Shown one piece after another: positions 1 through 9,089 of a stretch of 64,000 nt of DNA. A model generated the notes under the pieces. That model worked only from the letters and a program-made list of their open reading frames with translations. It ran no database searches and was not told the origin of the DNA. The stretch is taken from the NCBI GenBank assembly GCA_001899145.1, contig MKVF01000021.1, positions 124,001-188,000 of the forward strand, written 5' to 3'. The position numbers and the translations under genes are program-made. Source of the stretch: Flavobacteriia bacterium 40-80. GTDB lineage: Bacteria > Bacteroidota > Bacteroidia > Flavobacteriales_D > Crocinitomicaceae. The first letter of the stretch is position 1, and every line of letters starts with the position of its first letter.

Positions 1-1
1 T

Positions 2-3000
2 TCCAATTATGCAGCCAATGCGTGGTTTTATACACAGGGTGTAAATCTGACATCCGGTACTTCTTACAGAATTAAATACAAGTATGCTACATCTTCTACA
101 TCTTCTGTTGAAAAACTGAAAATAGCGTATGGAACAGCTGCATCAGCAGCATCTATGACAACTATTTTAGCAGATCATCCGAGCATTAGTAATAATGTTG
201 CAGTAGAAAATTATTTGGATTTTGTACCATCTGCGTCCGGAGTTTATTATTTTGGATTTAATGTTTACTCAGCCGCGGATCAATATACTTTATACGTAGA
301 TGATATTTCAGTAGAGCTTTCACCTTCCTGTGTTAACCCGCTTAACCTGGCTGTTTCAGGGGTAACGACAAATGAAGCTACGGTAAAATGGAATCAGTCC
401 TTGTCTTTGCCTGCTGACGGATATGTGTATTACTACAATACAACAAATACAGCTCCAACGGCACCAAGCGGCACAACAGCAGCCGGAGATACGACAATAG
501 ATCTGTCTTCTCTGACAGCTAATACAATGTATTATGTATGGGCAGCAGCGGTTTGTGGTGCTGGTGATACAAGTGCTTTAACAGGACCGATGAGCTTTAC
601 AACTCTTTGTGATGCGATTACTGCTCTTCCGTGGACGGAAAATTTCGACGGAGTAGCGGCAAATGCAACTTATACTCAGGGCAGAGTACCTGATTGCTGG
701 TTGGGTGTGGATAAAGTAAGTGTTATGAGTGATGCTTCCAGTTATATAATACCAAGCAGCCCATCGAATGCCTTGGCTTTCCAGTACGCAACTTCTTCCA
801 CAACCGGCGCATGGGCATTTACACCTCAGTTTGAGCTGCAGGCAGGTACATCTTATCGTTTCAAGTTTAGCTACAGAAACTATAATACCAGTGCTTTTGA
901 TACTTTGCGTATTGGTCTGGGAATAAACGCTTCTGTCGGAGCTATGACAATCATTGGAACACCTCTTTATGACATTACTAATACAACTTATAGTGAATAT
1001 TATGTAGATTTCACGGTTCCTTCAACAGGAAACTATAATTTAGGTATTAATGTGTGGGAGGTCTCTACTTCACCGTGGTATTTACTTGTGGATGATGTTT
1101 CATTAGATTTGACTCCTACTTGTGAAGTTCCGACGAATATTGTTGTTTCAGGCATTACAACGGATAACGCAACAATTACCTGGCAACAATCATCATCCTT
1201 GCCGGCTGATGGTTATGTGTACTATTACAATACATCAAACACGGCACCGGGATCTTCCTACAGCGGAGCAACTGCAGCGGGAGATACAACAACAGATTTA
1301 TCTTCTCTGACAGCTAATACAACGTATTATGTCTGGGTAAAAGCCGCTTGTGCTTCTTCAGATTCCAGTACATGGACAGGTCCTGTAAGCTTCACAACTT
1401 TGTGTAATGCTACAAATATTCCTTATTATCTGGATTTTGAAAGTGTTACAACTCCTGCGATTCCGGGATGTACTTCTATCGAAAATGCAGGAACAGGAAA
1501 CAACTGGCGAACTGCTTCAAATCCGGGATATGGCTTTACCGGCCAGGTGCTGAATTATCCTTATAATAGTTCTAATCCTGCCAATGCATGGTTCTATACA
1601 CAAGGACTTAACCTGACAGCAGGAACATCCTACCGTTTGAGATTCAGATATGGTAATAACTCTTTAAGTTATACAGAAAGCCTGAAAGTTGCTTATGGAA
1701 CGTCTGTTTCCAATACATCAATGACGACTGTTCTTGCAGATTTCCCTTCCATTTCATTAGAAGGCTCTAACCTGTATTTTATAGATTTCATACCTGCGTC
1801 CTCAGGAGTGTATTACATTGGTTTCAACGCTTATTCTTCCACTAACCAGTACCAATTGTATGTGGATGATATTTCTGTTGAACTGACACCTTCTTGTTCA
1901 GAACCGATGAATTTAACAGCAACAGCTACATCTCAGAATTCTGCAACTGTTGAATGGGGGCAATCCGTTTCATCACCATCTTTAGGTTATGAGTACTATT
2001 ACAGCACTTCTAATACAGCGCCGACAGCATCAACTGTTGCAAGTGGTTCCACAGCAGCAGGAGATACGACAGCTGACCTGACAGGGTTAACTGCCAGCTC
2101 AACCTATTACATTTGGGTAAGATCGGTGTGTTCTTCTTCAGATACAAGTGTATGGAGTCCGTTAACATCCGTCTATACAGGATATTGTATTCCTGAATCA
2201 GATTACGGAGATACCTATTTTGACAGTGTATATACTATTGGTGGTGTAACAAACATTACAAATAACGGTTCGGGGTACGCAAATGGCGGCTATGCAGACT
2301 ATTACAACTCTGACTCATTGACCATTATGGTGGGAGATACGGCGTATATGACATTTTATCTGGCCAGTTATTCTGGCGCAGGAGTATCAATTTATGTAGA
2401 TTTTGATAATAACCTGACGTTTGATCCTTCGGAGCAGCTTTATTCATCCGGAACATATCTGGGAGATGAATTGGTTACACTACAAATCGCCTTACCGGCA
2501 TCTATAGCTCCGGGAACTTACCGTGCGCGTATCATTTCCGATGATATGACAGATGATCCTTACGCATGTGAAATTCTGGAAGACTGGTGGTTCGGAGGAA
2601 GATACGGAGAAGCGGAAGACTATAAGATCGTAGTTATTCCTGCGTGTACGCCACCGGTTGTAAATCTGGGCGCTGACAGCTCTGTTTGTGCAGGAACAAG
2701 CGTAACGTTGAATGCCGGTAATCCGGGAAGCACTTACCTGTGGAGCACAGGAGCGGTAACACAGACTATTTCGGTAAATGCTCAAGGTTCTTATTGGGTA
2801 AAAGTTACCGATGGAGTATGTTCAACATCTGACACTGTAACGATCACTGTTAAACCTCTGCCAACTGTTTCTGTAACAGCGAGCGCCTTAACAGTTTGTC
2901 CTGATAAGCCGGTGACATTAACAGCGAGCGGAGCAGACAGTTATGCATGGAGTGACGGAGGAACAGGTGCGACACATGTTGTTACGCCATCTGCGACGAC

Positions 3001-3334
3001 AACTTATACAGTAACGGGAACAACAAACGGATGTTCCGGTGACGCGACAGTTTCAATTATCGTACAGGATTGTGTAGGGCTGGAGGATGTCGCTTCTTAT
3101 TCCGTGAAGTTGTATCCGAATCCTGCAAGCTCTTCTGTGACCATTGCCGGAGAAGCTTTGACAGCTCATTTCACTTCTTATACAGTAGTTGACCTGACAG
3201 GTAAAGTTGTCCTGGAAGCTTCTGTTACAACGGATGAAACTTCGATTGATGTACACTCTTTAGTAGATGGAATTTACTTTGTGAACCTTCACGGATCGCA
3301 GACTAAAACATTTAAAGTAGAGATCAAACATTGA
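2..3334 (+). CDS. Large multidomain T9SS-secreted protein, 5' end outside the window
   Basis: The reading frame is open from the first bases, and the residues before the first internal ATG (155) repeat a later part of the protein (AWFYTQGVNLTSGTSYR here, AWFYTQGLNLTAGTSYR near 1600), so the gene starts upstream and about 1110 residues are visible. It alternates jelly-roll-like modules (about 2-330, 610-1120, 1407-1890) with fibronectin-III-like modules (about 331-610, 1121-1406, 1895-2190; each with a YVYYYNT-type strand and SFTTLC end). These are followed by a GEVED-type domain (GEAEDY near 2610), two Ig/PKD-like segments, and a T9SS type A sorting domain (LYPNPASSSVTI to the end). It is expected to be exported and attached or released at the cell surface. 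The precise role, adhesin or enzyme, cannot be told because the N-terminus is missing. A strong terminator follows. Confidence 0.88.
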   Translation, partial: SNYAANAWFYTQGVNLTSGTSYRIKYKYATSSTSSVEKLKIAYGTAASAASMTTILADHPSISNNVAVENYLDFVPSASGVYYFGFNVYSAADQYTLYVDDISVELSPSCVNPLNLAVSGVTTNEATVKWNQSLSLPADGYVYYYNTTNTAPTAPSGTTAAGDTTIDLSSLTANTMYYVWAAAVCGAGDTSALTGPMSFTTLCDAITALPWTENFDGVAANATYTQGRVPDCWLGVDKVSVMSDASSYIIPSSPSNALAFQYATSSTTGAWAFTPQFELQAGTSYRFKFSYRNYNTSAFDTLRIGLGINASVGAMTIIGTPLYDITNTTYSEYYVDFTVPSTGNYNLGINVWEVSTSPWYLLVDDVSLDLTPTCEVPTNIVVSGITTDNATITWQQSSSLPADGYVYYYNTSNTAPGSSYSGATAAGDTTTDLSSLTANTTYYVWVKAACASSDSSTWTGPVSFTTLCNATNIPYYLDFESVTTPAIPGCTSIENAGTGNNWRTASNPGYGFTGQVLNYPYNSSNPANAWFYTQGLNLTAGTSYRLRFRYGNNSLSYTESLKVAYGTSVSNTSMTTVLADFPSISLEGSNLYFIDFIPASSGVYYIGFNAYSSTNQYQLYVDDISVELTPSCSEPMNLTATATSQNSATVEWGQSVSSPSLGYEYYYSTSNTAPTASTVASGSTAAGDTTADLTGLTASSTYYIWVRSVCSSSDTSVWSPLTSVYTGYCIPESDYGDTYFDSVYTIGGVTNITNNGSGYANGGYADYYNSDSLTIMVGDTAYMTFYLASYSGAGVSIYVDFDNNLTFDPSEQLYSSGTYLGDELVTLQIALPASIAPGTYRARIISDDMTDDPYACEILEDWWFGGRYGEAEDYKIVVIPACTPPVVNLGADSSVCAGTSVTLNAGNPGSTYLWSTGAVTQTISVNAQGSYWVKVTDGVCSTSDTVTITVKPLPTVSVTASALTVCPDKPVTLTASGADSYAWSDGGTGATHVVTPSATTTYTVTGTTNGCSGDATVSIIVQDCVGLEDVASYSVKLYPNPASSSVTIAGEALTAHFTSYTVVDLTGKVVLEASVTTDETSIDVHSLVDGIYFVNLHGSQTKTFKVEIKH

Positions 3335-3352
3335 TTGAATTGAATGAAAATA

Positions 3353-3383
3353 AAAAAACGCCCGGATAACCGGGCGTTTTTTT
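3353..3383 (+). terminator. Rho-independent terminator after the first T9SS gene
   Basis: A GC-rich stem, ACGCCCGG-ATAA-CCGGGCGT, is flanked by an A run and followed by a T run. It lies about 20 bases after the stop codon. Confidence 0.9.
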
Positions 3384-3531
3384 ATTTTAGCACTAAGCTG
3401 TTTTTAGGATACCGTAATTATATGTGATAAATCAGCTGATCTGTTATATATCCCGCTGACCCATTGCATTGCTTCTCCTTCATCATCAGATTCATTCCGG
3501 CAGAAATTTCTGATCAGTAACTAAAAAATAT

Positions 3532-3562
3532 TTTGGATTTTACCCAGAAGAAATTACATTTG
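3532..3562 (+). promoter_or_regulatory. Bacteroidota-type promoter for the 3601 gene
   Basis: TTTG at 3532-3535 and TACATTTG at 3555-3562 (TAnnTTTG form) are 19 bases apart. The ATG follows 38 bases after the -7 element. Motif match only. Confidence 0.6.
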
Positions 3563-3600
3563 TGCCAGTTTAATACCTAATCATCAGTACAATTATTACT

Positions 3601-5790
3601 ATGAAAAAAATTTACTCGCTGCTATTGGCAGTCTTTACAGCTTCCTCATCCATATTCGCTCTTACTCCTCTTACGGACTGGGTAAAAAGTATCAGCGGAA
3701 CAGCAGCCATCTCCCATGACGCCAGCGGAAACGCTTATGTGACAGGATCCTTTTCAGGTACTGTTGATTTTGACTTCGGGAGCGGAGTGAGCAACCTGAC
3801 CTCTTCCGGTTCCACAGATATATTTGCGGCTAAGTATACGGCTGCGGGTAATTTGGTTTGGGCTAAAAGGATTGGCGGAACAGGCGCAGATGCCGGATCA
3901 TCAGTTGTCAACCTGAATGGAAATATGATATTGTCCGGAAGCTTTTTGGGTACGGTTGACTTTAATCCTGGTACTGCTGTGAATAACCTGACGAGTGCAG
4001 GAACAACCAATGCGGATCTGTTTATGCTCGCTTTGAATGAAACTACAGGCGATTTTTCCTGGGTAAAAAAAATTAGCGGGACCAACACAAAAAGCGGTCG
4101 CATTTCTACCATTGGTGGTTACCTGTATATGACGGGCTCTTATAAAGGAAGCGTTGATTTTGGCGGACACAGTGAATCTACAAGCGGAAGCGGAAGTAAT
4201 ACAACACAAGAAGCATTTTTTGTAAAATATACAGAGACAGGGATTTATGTTGATATGCAGGTTGTAGAAGGATCCGGAAATGCCACAGGTACGGGAATTG
4301 CAATAGACCCTTCTGGTAACGCTTATCTGCTTGGCCATTTTTCGGGAAGCATAAACACTTATCCTTCTACGGGTGGTAATGGTACCATTACAGCTTCAGG
4401 TGCTTTTGACATTTTTATTTTTAAGCATAATTTTAATAATTCCATGTATAACAATACCTGGGCGTACAAGTTTGGATCAGCAAATCAATTCAGCTACGCG
4501 GGCGGAGTTGTTTATACTGATAAACTGATTTTTACCGGGAGTTTTGCAGGTACGGTGGATTTTAACCCGGGAGCAGGAACAAACAATATTTCCTCTGCAG
4601 GAGGAACCAGCGATATGTTTGTAAATGCGTTGGATGCCAATGGTGGGTACCTGTGGACAAAAACGATTGGTGGCGCTTCCTCAAGTGCAGATGCCGGCCG
4701 GCTGGCTACCTACAACAATGATCTTTATGTGACGGGGACTTTCTCCAATACTATTGATGCAGATCCGGGAGCAGGAGTAACTAGTATGACAGCAGTAGGG
4801 ATTTACGATATTTTTTTGGTAAGGCTTACTGCTTCAGGCGATTTTGTATGGGGAAAACATTACGGTGGAACAGGTACTGACTATTTTAGTTCAGTCAGTG
4901 TAAGGAATGAACATGATATTTATTTTGCAGGAGGTTTTAACAGCACGGCAACTTTTGAAACAGTCACTGTAACTGCGTCAGGAAGTGCTGCTTTTTTTGG
5001 TAAGTTGAAAACTTCCTGTATCAATACAACCTCTACCATCACTCATGGAAGCTGTGATCCTTATACGGTCAATGGTCAGACTTATAACCAGACGGGGCAA
5101 TATACTCAGGTGCGAACCAATGCGCAAGGCTGTGACAGTACGATTACCATCAACTTCACACGTTATGTGCCAACCAGCAGTGTCCTGAACCGTAATGGCT
5201 GTAACGGAAGTTTTACACTTAATGGTCAGACCTATACTTCTTCAGGTACCTACACACAGCACAGACTGAATTTCCGTGGTTGTGACAGTACCATTACCTT
5301 AAACCTGACAATGATTAACATGGATACGGACCTATCATTAACAGGATACGAGCTGAGCGTTACTGAATCGAATGCGGGGTACCAGTGGATCAATTGCGGA
5401 AACGGAAATACGCCGATTCCGGGAGCGACTTCACAAACCTACACACCAACAGTACCCGGAACTTATGCCGTAAAGGTAACCAAAGGAGGTTGTACGGAAA
5501 CTTCGATCTGCCTGGCGGTCAATCCTCCGGTTGGAGTAGAGGAAACCGCAGCAGATGCATTCAGGATTTTTCCTAATCCATCTACAGGACTGGTAACTAT
5601 TACAGCATCAGCTGATATGACTGGTGCGGTACTGAAAATATATACCGCAACAGGGCAAGTCATCCATACAAAAGGAACTATTTCCGGAAACGATATCAGC
5701 CTTGACCTTTCAGCAGCTGCACCGGGAGTTTATCTTGCTGAAATCGTGAAGGATGGGCAAGTGATGCGGAAGAAATTGATAAAAGAATAA
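3601..5790 (+). CDS. T9SS-secreted SBBP-like beta-propeller protein
   Basis: The 729-residue protein opens with a signal peptide (MKKIYSLLLAVFTASSSIFA). Residues of about 25-475 form repeated blades of the SBBP type, recognisable by recurring GNAYVTGSFSGTVDF, FVKYT and WAKRIGG-like strings. Two repeats of about 50 residues follow, each with NGQTY, GTYTQ or GQYTQ, and GCDSTIT. Then come an Ig-like segment and a C-terminal T9SS sorting domain (IFPNPSTGLVTI to VMRKKLIKE). It is probably a surface or released protein; no catalytic motif is visible. It has its own promoter (3532-3562) and is followed closely by another T9SS cargo gene. Confidence 0.85.
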   Translation: MKKIYSLLLAVFTASSSIFALTPLTDWVKSISGTAAISHDASGNAYVTGSFSGTVDFDFGSGVSNLTSSGSTDIFAAKYTAAGNLVWAKRIGGTGADAGSSVVNLNGNMILSGSFLGTVDFNPGTAVNNLTSAGTTNADLFMLALNETTGDFSWVKKISGTNTKSGRISTIGGYLYMTGSYKGSVDFGGHSESTSGSGSNTTQEAFFVKYTETGIYVDMQVVEGSGNATGTGIAIDPSGNAYLLGHFSGSINTYPSTGGNGTITASGAFDIFIFKHNFNNSMYNNTWAYKFGSANQFSYAGGVVYTDKLIFTGSFAGTVDFNPGAGTNNISSAGGTSDMFVNALDANGGYLWTKTIGGASSSADAGRLATYNNDLYVTGTFSNTIDADPGAGVTSMTAVGIYDIFLVRLTASGDFVWGKHYGGTGTDYFSSVSVRNEHDIYFAGGFNSTATFETVTVTASGSAAFFGKLKTSCINTTSTITHGSCDPYTVNGQTYNQTGQYTQVRTNAQGCDSTITINFTRYVPTSSVLNRNGCNGSFTLNGQTYTSSGTYTQHRLNFRGCDSTITLNLTMINMDTDLSLTGYELSVTESNAGYQWINCGNGNTPIPGATSQTYTPTVPGTYAVKVTKGGCTETSICLAVNPPVGVEETAADAFRIFPNPSTGLVTITASADMTGAVLKIYTATGQVIHTKGTISGNDISLDLSAAAPGVYLAEIVKDGQVMRKKLIKE

Positions 5791-5845
5791 TTAAACGATT
5801 GCCGGAGAAGGGGTTTGAAGTCTCTTCCCGTGGATCCGGTATCGT

Positions 5846-5871
5846 TTTGGAACGAAATAAAACTATATTTG
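5846..5871 (+). promoter_or_regulatory. Promoter for the 5911 repeat-protein gene
   Basis: TATATTTG at 5864-5871 is an exact TAnnTTTG -7 element, with TTTG at 5846-5849 upstream (spacing 14, shorter than usual). It lies downstream of an in-frame ATG at 5815, so it argues for translation from 5911. A short inverted repeat CCGAC-ATAG-GTCGG (5884-5897) lies in the leader. Confidence 0.5.
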
Positions 5872-5910
5872 CAGTCTAATCACCGACATAGGTCGGAAAA
5901 ACTATATTCT

Positions 5911-7518
5911 ATGAATAAAAAACTACATTTATTATTTTTAAGCTCAACATTAAGCTTTGGTGCGTTTGCACAATTTCAGCTTACTTCTCAGGATTGGACG
6001 ATCCCGGTGATGGAACAATATGCCGAAGACCTGGATCAGGTGAATGGGCTTAATTACAGCTTAGTAGATATCAATGGCGATGGAAAAGCTGACCTGGTAG
6101 ATGCGCGCCAGAATGGAGCTACGACAGTTTGGATGACAAGCTCCAACGTTCCTTACTGGAAAGTGTACCTGAATAACGGAAGCGGGTTCAGTGCTGTTGC
6201 AGAAAACTGGACGATCCCGGTAATGGAGCAGTATGCCGAAGACCTGGATCAGGTAAACGGAGCGAATTATAGTTTGGTAGATATCAATGGTGATGGAAAA
6301 CCTGACCTGGTAGATGCGCGTCAGAATGGAGCCACGACAGTTTGGATGACGAGCTCCAACGTTCCTTACTGGAAAGTGTACCTGAATAACGGAAGCGGGT
6401 TCAGTACTGTTGCAGAAAACTGGACGATCCCGGTGATGGAGCAGTATGCCGAAGACCTGGACCAGGTAAACGGAGCGAATTATAGCCTGGTGGACATCGA
6501 TGGTGATGGAAAACCTGACCTGGTAGATGCGCGTCAGAATGGAGCCACAACAGTTTGGATGACAAGCTCAAATGTTCCTTACTGGAAAGTTTACAAAAAC
6601 ACCGGTACGGCTTTCAATCTCACAGCAGAAAACTGGACGATTCCTGTGATGGAGCAGTATGCCGAAGACCTGGATCAGGTAAATGGATTGAACTATAGTC
6701 TGGTGGACATCGACGGTGATGGAAGACCTGACCTGGTAGATGCGCGTCAGAATGGAGCCACAACAGTTTGGATGACAAGCTCGAATGTTCCTTACTGGAA
6801 AGTTTACAAAAACACCGGTACGGCTTTCAATCTCACAGCAGAAAACTGGACAATTCCTGTGATGGAGCAGTATGCAGAGGATCTGGATCAGGTAAACGGA
6901 GCGAATTACAGTTTGGTAGATATGAATGCCGACGGCATACCTGACCTGGTGGATGCACGTAAAAACGGGACTTCTACCGTTTGGATGACGAGTTCCAATG
7001 TTCCTTACTGGAAAGTGTACCTGAACAGCGGAAGTGAGTTTCGTACTGTTGCAGAAGACTGGACGATTCCGGTGATGGAGCAATATGCAGAGGATCTGGA
7101 CCAGGTAAATGGATTGAACTATAGCCTGGTGGATATCAATGGAGACAAGAAACCTGATCTGGTGGACGCGCGTAAAAATGGCACTTCTACCGTTTGGATG
7201 ACGAGCTCCAATGTTCCTTACTGGAAGGTCTACCTCAATACTTCCGTATCTCCATGGCTGGGGGTTGAAGAACAGGAAAAACTGAAAACGCTGAATGTTT
7301 ACCCGAATCCATCCAACGGACTGATCCACGTGAATTTGTCTGATATGGAAAACGAAAGCCGTATTATGATTTACAACAGTATAGGAGCGATTATTCACAA
7401 TGAAACGGTCAACACATCCGATTTCACATTTGACCTGACAGCTTACGAAACAGGATTGTATTTTATTACAGTACAAAACAGCAATCAATCCTATACTGCA
7501 AAAGTGATCAGGAAGTAA
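5911..7518 (+). CDS. T9SS-secreted protein made of six near-identical VCBS/FG-GAP-like repeats
   Basis: I chose the ATG at 5911 because it starts a clear signal peptide (MNKKLHLLFLSSTLSFGAFA) and follows a promoter; an in-frame ATG at 5815 lies upstream of that promoter. After the signal peptide come six tandem 71-residue repeats, the last one shorter. Each holds an acidic DINGDGKPDLVD-type loop, which resembles the calcium-binding loops of VCBS/FG-GAP blades, and the invariant strings PVMEQYAEDLDQVNG and WMTSSNVPYWKVY. The C-terminal 80 residues are a T9SS sorting domain (VYPNPSNGLIHV to AKVIRK). It is probably a cell-surface six-bladed propeller. Function and ligand are unknown. The repeats are almost identical at DNA level, which suggests recent duplication or gene conversion. 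Confidence 0.87.
   Translation: MNKKLHLLFLSSTLSFGAFAQFQLTSQDWTIPVMEQYAEDLDQVNGLNYSLVDINGDGKADLVDARQNGATTVWMTSSNVPYWKVYLNNGSGFSAVAENWTIPVMEQYAEDLDQVNGANYSLVDINGDGKPDLVDARQNGATTVWMTSSNVPYWKVYLNNGSGFSTVAENWTIPVMEQYAEDLDQVNGANYSLVDIDGDGKPDLVDARQNGATTVWMTSSNVPYWKVYKNTGTAFNLTAENWTIPVMEQYAEDLDQVNGLNYSLVDIDGDGRPDLVDARQNGATTVWMTSSNVPYWKVYKNTGTAFNLTAENWTIPVMEQYAEDLDQVNGANYSLVDMNADGIPDLVDARKNGTSTVWMTSSNVPYWKVYLNSGSEFRTVAEDWTIPVMEQYAEDLDQVNGLNYSLVDINGDKKPDLVDARKNGTSTVWMTSSNVPYWKVYLNTSVSPWLGVEEQEKLKTLNVYPNPSNGLIHVNLSDMENESRIMIYNSIGAIIHNETVNTSDFTFDLTAYETGLYFITVQNSNQSYTAKVIRK
5992..7239 (+). repeat. Six tandem 213-bp coding repeats
   Basis: Units start at 5992, 6205, 6418, 6631, 6844 and 7057, exactly 213 bases apart, each beginning with the codons for (N/D)WTIPVMEQY. 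The sixth ends about 30 bases early. Units 1-5 differ mostly at synonymous sites and in the short NNGSGFS or NTGTAFN segment. Confidence 0.93.
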
Positions 7519-7579
7519 TTCAATTTCATAAGATGTAAAAATGATTTTCCTGGTTTCAGACCAGGGATCATATATAAAT

Positions 7580-7616
7580 AAGAAAGGAAATATAACCAAG
7601 TTATATTTCCTTTCTT
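7580..7616 (+). terminator. Long perfect hairpin terminator
   Basis: A perfect 17-base-pair stem (7580-7596 with 7600-7616) closes on the loop CAA and is followed by a T-rich stretch. A second small hairpin, CCTGGT-TTCAG-ACCAGG, lies at 7549-7565. The gene on the other side (7748-8167) is convergent, so the hairpin may serve both strands. Confidence 0.75.
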
Positions 7617-7747
7617 GCTTTAGGTACAATCGTTAGCCTTATTACTGAAATTTTTTGGAAACGAATTAGTTTTCCTTTTCTCATAAACAGAAGAAGAGCG
7701 GGCTAAACCGGCTCTCAGCTGTTTAATTTATTGAAATTCTTACGGAT

Positions 7748-8167
7748 TTAATTTGCTCTGGTCAGTACATACGATTCTTTTACCTGGTATGCAGAACCGT
7801 TTAATGTATAACTATCATCCCTGTCAAAAGCAAATTCATTTTTTGAATTCTTCTTCACATTGTATTGAGTCAATCCGTCATTATAGGTAACAAATAGTTT
7901 CTGATCTGTTATATGCCATGTGAATTCTTTTGTTGTTCCACCTTCGTGTTGTTCACCTTCACCTTCATCATCAAATTCAATATAACCGGAATTGACCACC
8001 GAAAGATCTGTTTGCGTCGCCCCGTTAACGACTTGTTTGTATGAATGGGAAGAGATCAGCCATTTTCCCTCTTTTTTAATAAGAGCATTGGTGTATTGTT
8101 TGTCTTTGGAACAAGCTGTAGCGCCGATTATCAGCATCACTAATGAAATAAAGAATAATTTTTTCAT
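7748..8167 (-). CDS. Lipocalin-like lipoprotein of unknown function
   Basis: The 139-residue protein starts with a lipoprotein signal peptide ending in the lipobox ATAC followed by SKDK, so the mature protein should be lipid-anchored at Cys19. The rest is beta-rich with a repeated pattern of a GKW start, an acidic EFDDEGEGEQHE turn and an ESYVLTR end, as in small lipocalin-like domains common in Bacteroidota. No catalytic residues can be recognised. It is monocistronic, convergent with the 5911 gene and divergent from the Rrf2 regulator. Confidence 0.6.
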   Translation of the reverse strand: MKKLFFISLVMLIIGATACSKDKQYTNALIKKEGKWLISSHSYKQVVNGATQTDLSVVNSGYIEFDDEGEGEQHEGGTTKEFTWHITDQKLFVTYNDGLTQYNVKKNSKNEFAFDRDDSYTLNGSAYQVKESYVLTRAN

Positions 8168-8256
8168 GAAAATATATTTTATAGGAGTAAATGTAATCCA
8201 ATTTAAGATTCAGAAACAGAACCATATTTATTTTAATAGGTAAAAATTATTTCGGA

Positions 8257-8291
8257 TATTTTTGTCTTAAATAAAAAATTGTTTATTTTTG
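8257..8291 (+). promoter_or_regulatory. rrf2 promoter region with operator half-site
   Basis: TATTTTTG occurs at 8257-8264 and again at 8284-8291. The TTTG at 8261-8264 is 19 bases before the second copy, so it can act as its -33 element. Immediately after it is GTCTTAAAT (8264-8272). The string TATTTTTGTCTTAAAT is nearly the same as 8771-8785 in front of the downstream operon, which suggests autoregulation by the Rrf2 protein. Confidence 0.6.
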
Positions 8292-8311
8292 ATAAAAATT
8301 AATGCGGTAAA

Positions 8312-8746
8312 ATGTTTTCAAAAGCTTGTGAGTACGGTATAAGAGCGATTATTTACATTGCAACGCAATCCATGGAAGGAAAGCGTGTAAAAATCGGGGA
8401 TATCGCAAAGAACTCGGATACTCCGGTAGCATTTACCGCAAAAATTCTCGGATTGCTTACAAAAAATAATATCGTGCTTTCCCAAACAGGCCCCAACGGT
8501 GGTTTTTACATCGAATTAAATCAAATGAACGACATAAAGCTGGGCGACATCGTAACAGCAATAGATGGTGATACTATTTACAAAGGCTGCGCATTGGGAT
8601 TAAAAGAATGTGATAATGAAACGCCTTGTCCGATGCATGACAAATTTATCAAAGTAAGAGAAGATCTGAGAAGAGTATTGGATACAACAACAGTGCATGA
8701 TCTGGCAATGGGATTAAAGTCCGGCAGATCTGTTTTGATGAGGTAA
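8312..8746 (+). CDS. Rrf2-family Fe-S transcriptional regulator, NsrR-like
   Basis: The 144-residue protein has the Rrf2 winged-helix N-terminus (MFSKACEYGIRAIIYIA, then the GPNGGF wing at about residue 62) and, in the C-terminal half, three cysteines in the pattern GCALGLKECDNETPCPMHD. That spacing is the [2Fe-2S]/[4Fe-4S] ligand set of NsrR and IscR. NsrR-type proteins lose repression when NO attacks the cluster. The genes that follow (truncated haemoglobin, Ric) are classical NO-response genes, so an NsrR-like role is favoured over IscR; no isc or suf genes are adjacent. An operator-like sequence sits both at its own promoter and before the downstream operon. Confidence 0.8.
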   Translation: MFSKACEYGIRAIIYIATQSMEGKRVKIGDIAKNSDTPVAFTAKILGLLTKNNIVLSQTGPNGGFYIELNQMNDIKLGDIVTAIDGDTIYKGCALGLKECDNETPCPMHDKFIKVREDLRRVLDTTTVHDLAMGLKSGRSVLMR

Positions 8747-8760
8747 AAATTTTTTGAACC

Positions 8761-8786
8761 AATTTAAGACTATTTTGTCTTAAATT
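8761..8786 (+). promoter_or_regulatory. Perfect inverted repeat, putative Rrf2/NsrR-type operator of the NO operon
   Basis: The two 10-base arms AATTTAAGAC and GTCTTAAATT are perfect reverse complements separated by TATTTT. The centre plus right arm reads TATTTTGTCTTAAAT, which almost repeats 8257-8272 before the regulator gene. TATTTTG may be part of the -7 element, so a bound protein would block transcription. The first ATG of the operon follows at 8802. Confidence 0.65.
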
Positions 8787-8801
8787 AAAATAAGTTAGAT
8801 T

Positions 8802-9089
8802 ATGGCTAAAACACAAAAATCATGGTTTGATGTTCAGGCTGAAAAGTTTGAAGCAACTCGTCTTGGTTCCATGTCATGGATGATCACAGCTCAAAGCTGC
8901 TGGGCTTCAATTGCTGCAGCCTTAGCATTACAGGACAATAATTATGAATCCCTGGCGGTTGTTGCTGTTCTGGCGATGGCATCCAACGCCGCTTTTATTG
9001 CCCAAGGCCCTGGGAAATGGTGCATCGGCATTTTTTACACTAGTGTTGTTATGAACTTATTAATCGCGGTATGGCATCTGATACAATGA
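8802..9089 (+). CDS. Small membrane protein of the NO-type operon, unknown function
   Basis: The 95-residue protein has a polar N-terminus of about 20 residues and roughly three hydrophobic segments (around 25-45, 48-68 and 73-94). It carries conserved-looking tryptophans and isolated Cys and His residues that could touch haem or metal, though that is only a possibility. I do not recognise the family. It is the first gene after the operator palindrome, and its stop codon overlaps the start of the truncated haemoglobin gene (ATGA at 9086-9089), so the two are translationally coupled and probably work in the same response. Confidence 0.7.
   Translation: MAKTQKSWFDVQAEKFEATRLGSMSWMITAQSCWASIAAALALQDNNYESLAVVAVLAMASNAAFIAQGPGKWCIGIFYTSVVMNLLIAVWHLIQ

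Noticed and set aside
3735-4338. Antisense open frames inside the SBBP-like gene
   Set aside because: They overlap a real T9SS gene with a signal peptide and sorting domain and show no recognisable product. The same applies to other shadows at 13081-13521, 40555-40992 and 41122-41511.
6568-7629. 353-residue open reading frame on the minus strand
   Set aside because: It is antisense to the six 213-bp repeats and is open only because one repeat has no stop in that frame, so the effect is multiplied. There is no start context or family similarity.
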